A stretch of DNA of 32,045 nt from Kiritimatiellia bacterium. GTDB lineage: Bacteria > Verrucomicrobiota > Kiritimatiellia > RFP12 > UBA1067. The position numbers were made by a program, and so were the translations under genes. The notes beneath the pieces are model-generated. The model had not been told where the DNA came from. It saw only the letters and a list, made by a program, of their open reading frames with translations, and did no database searches. Shown in pieces: positions 31,989 to 32,045 of the stretch. The stretch is from the NCBI GenBank assembly GCA_028686345.1, contig JAQUCE010000060.1, forward strand, positions 1 to 32,045. The letters run 5' to 3'. The first letter of the stretch is position 1. Each line of letters starts with the position of its first letter.

Positions 31989-32045
31989 GTTCGCCAAAGG
32001 CGCGCTAAAGTATTTCATTATCTTTGCTTGACTCTGAGAGCCAAC
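31989..32045. repeat. 57-bp dispersed repeat, copy 2 (at window edge)
   Basis: This copy matches 16008-16064 in 49 of 57 bases. The 3' hairpin is less perfect here (TTGACTCTGAGAGCCAAC). It reaches the last base of the window, so the repeat may continue beyond it. Confidence 0.6.

Overview
The window looks like a piece of a Gram-negative bacterial chromosome. The evidence is a periplasmic DegP-type protease, a GspE/PilB-type secretion ATPase and secreted proteins with signal peptides. Low-complexity spacers, a secreted multidomain subtilase and a fragment of a typical verrucomicrobial C-terminal domain suggest the PVC group, perhaps Kiritimatiellota or a relative. That assignment is inference: there is no rRNA or other marker gene here.

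Layout. (1) 1-5.7 kb: the tail of an unknown gene with a strong terminator and a possible transposon end, then leftward genes. These are a membrane-anchored protein of unknown function, a VapBC module, a Fic gene that has lost its catalytic centre, a RelE/ribbon-helix-helix module and two unknown genes. Hairpin repeats and short tandem repeats fill the spaces. (2) 6.0-9.6 kb: a leftward defence-type cluster of Fic protein, Mrr-type methyl-directed endonuclease, an unknown protein and a truncated RhuM. (3) 9.7-21.8 kb: a segment bounded by two inverted copies of the same dead IS30-family element. It holds a DUF488 two-gene operon, several gene fragments (DUF3800, DUF2442, XRE, radC, DUF6448), a DUF4143 ATPase preceded by four 23-bp iterons, and a rightward stress cassette of Hsp20, membrane-anchored Hsp20, DegP-like protease and GspE-like ATPase. 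(4) 22.0-28.6 kb: a leftward TcmP/DUF5131 pair with a homopolymer frameshift, and an intact rightward type III restriction-modification system (mod, res). (5) 28.7-32.0 kb: a secreted subtilisin-like protease, a collapsed NADP-dependent oxidoreductase and structured non-coding repeats.

Together this is a defence/toxin-antitoxin island in active decay. Intact modules (VapBC, RelE-type, Mrr, Fic, DUF488 pair, type III R-M) sit beside at least ten broken genes. The stress cassette and the subtilase are the main non-defence functions.

The less obvious signals are these. Three defence operons (fic-mrr, DUF488, mod-res) have near-consensus sigma70 promoters whose -10 box ends only 6-7 nt before the ATG and no Shine-Dalgarno sequence, so they should give leaderless mRNAs. 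Phased iterons precede the ATPase. The two IS30 copies share the same two inactivating lesions. A nearly perfect palindrome lies just before the ribosome binding site of the first Hsp20. Several families of palindromic and 57-bp repeats occur between genes.
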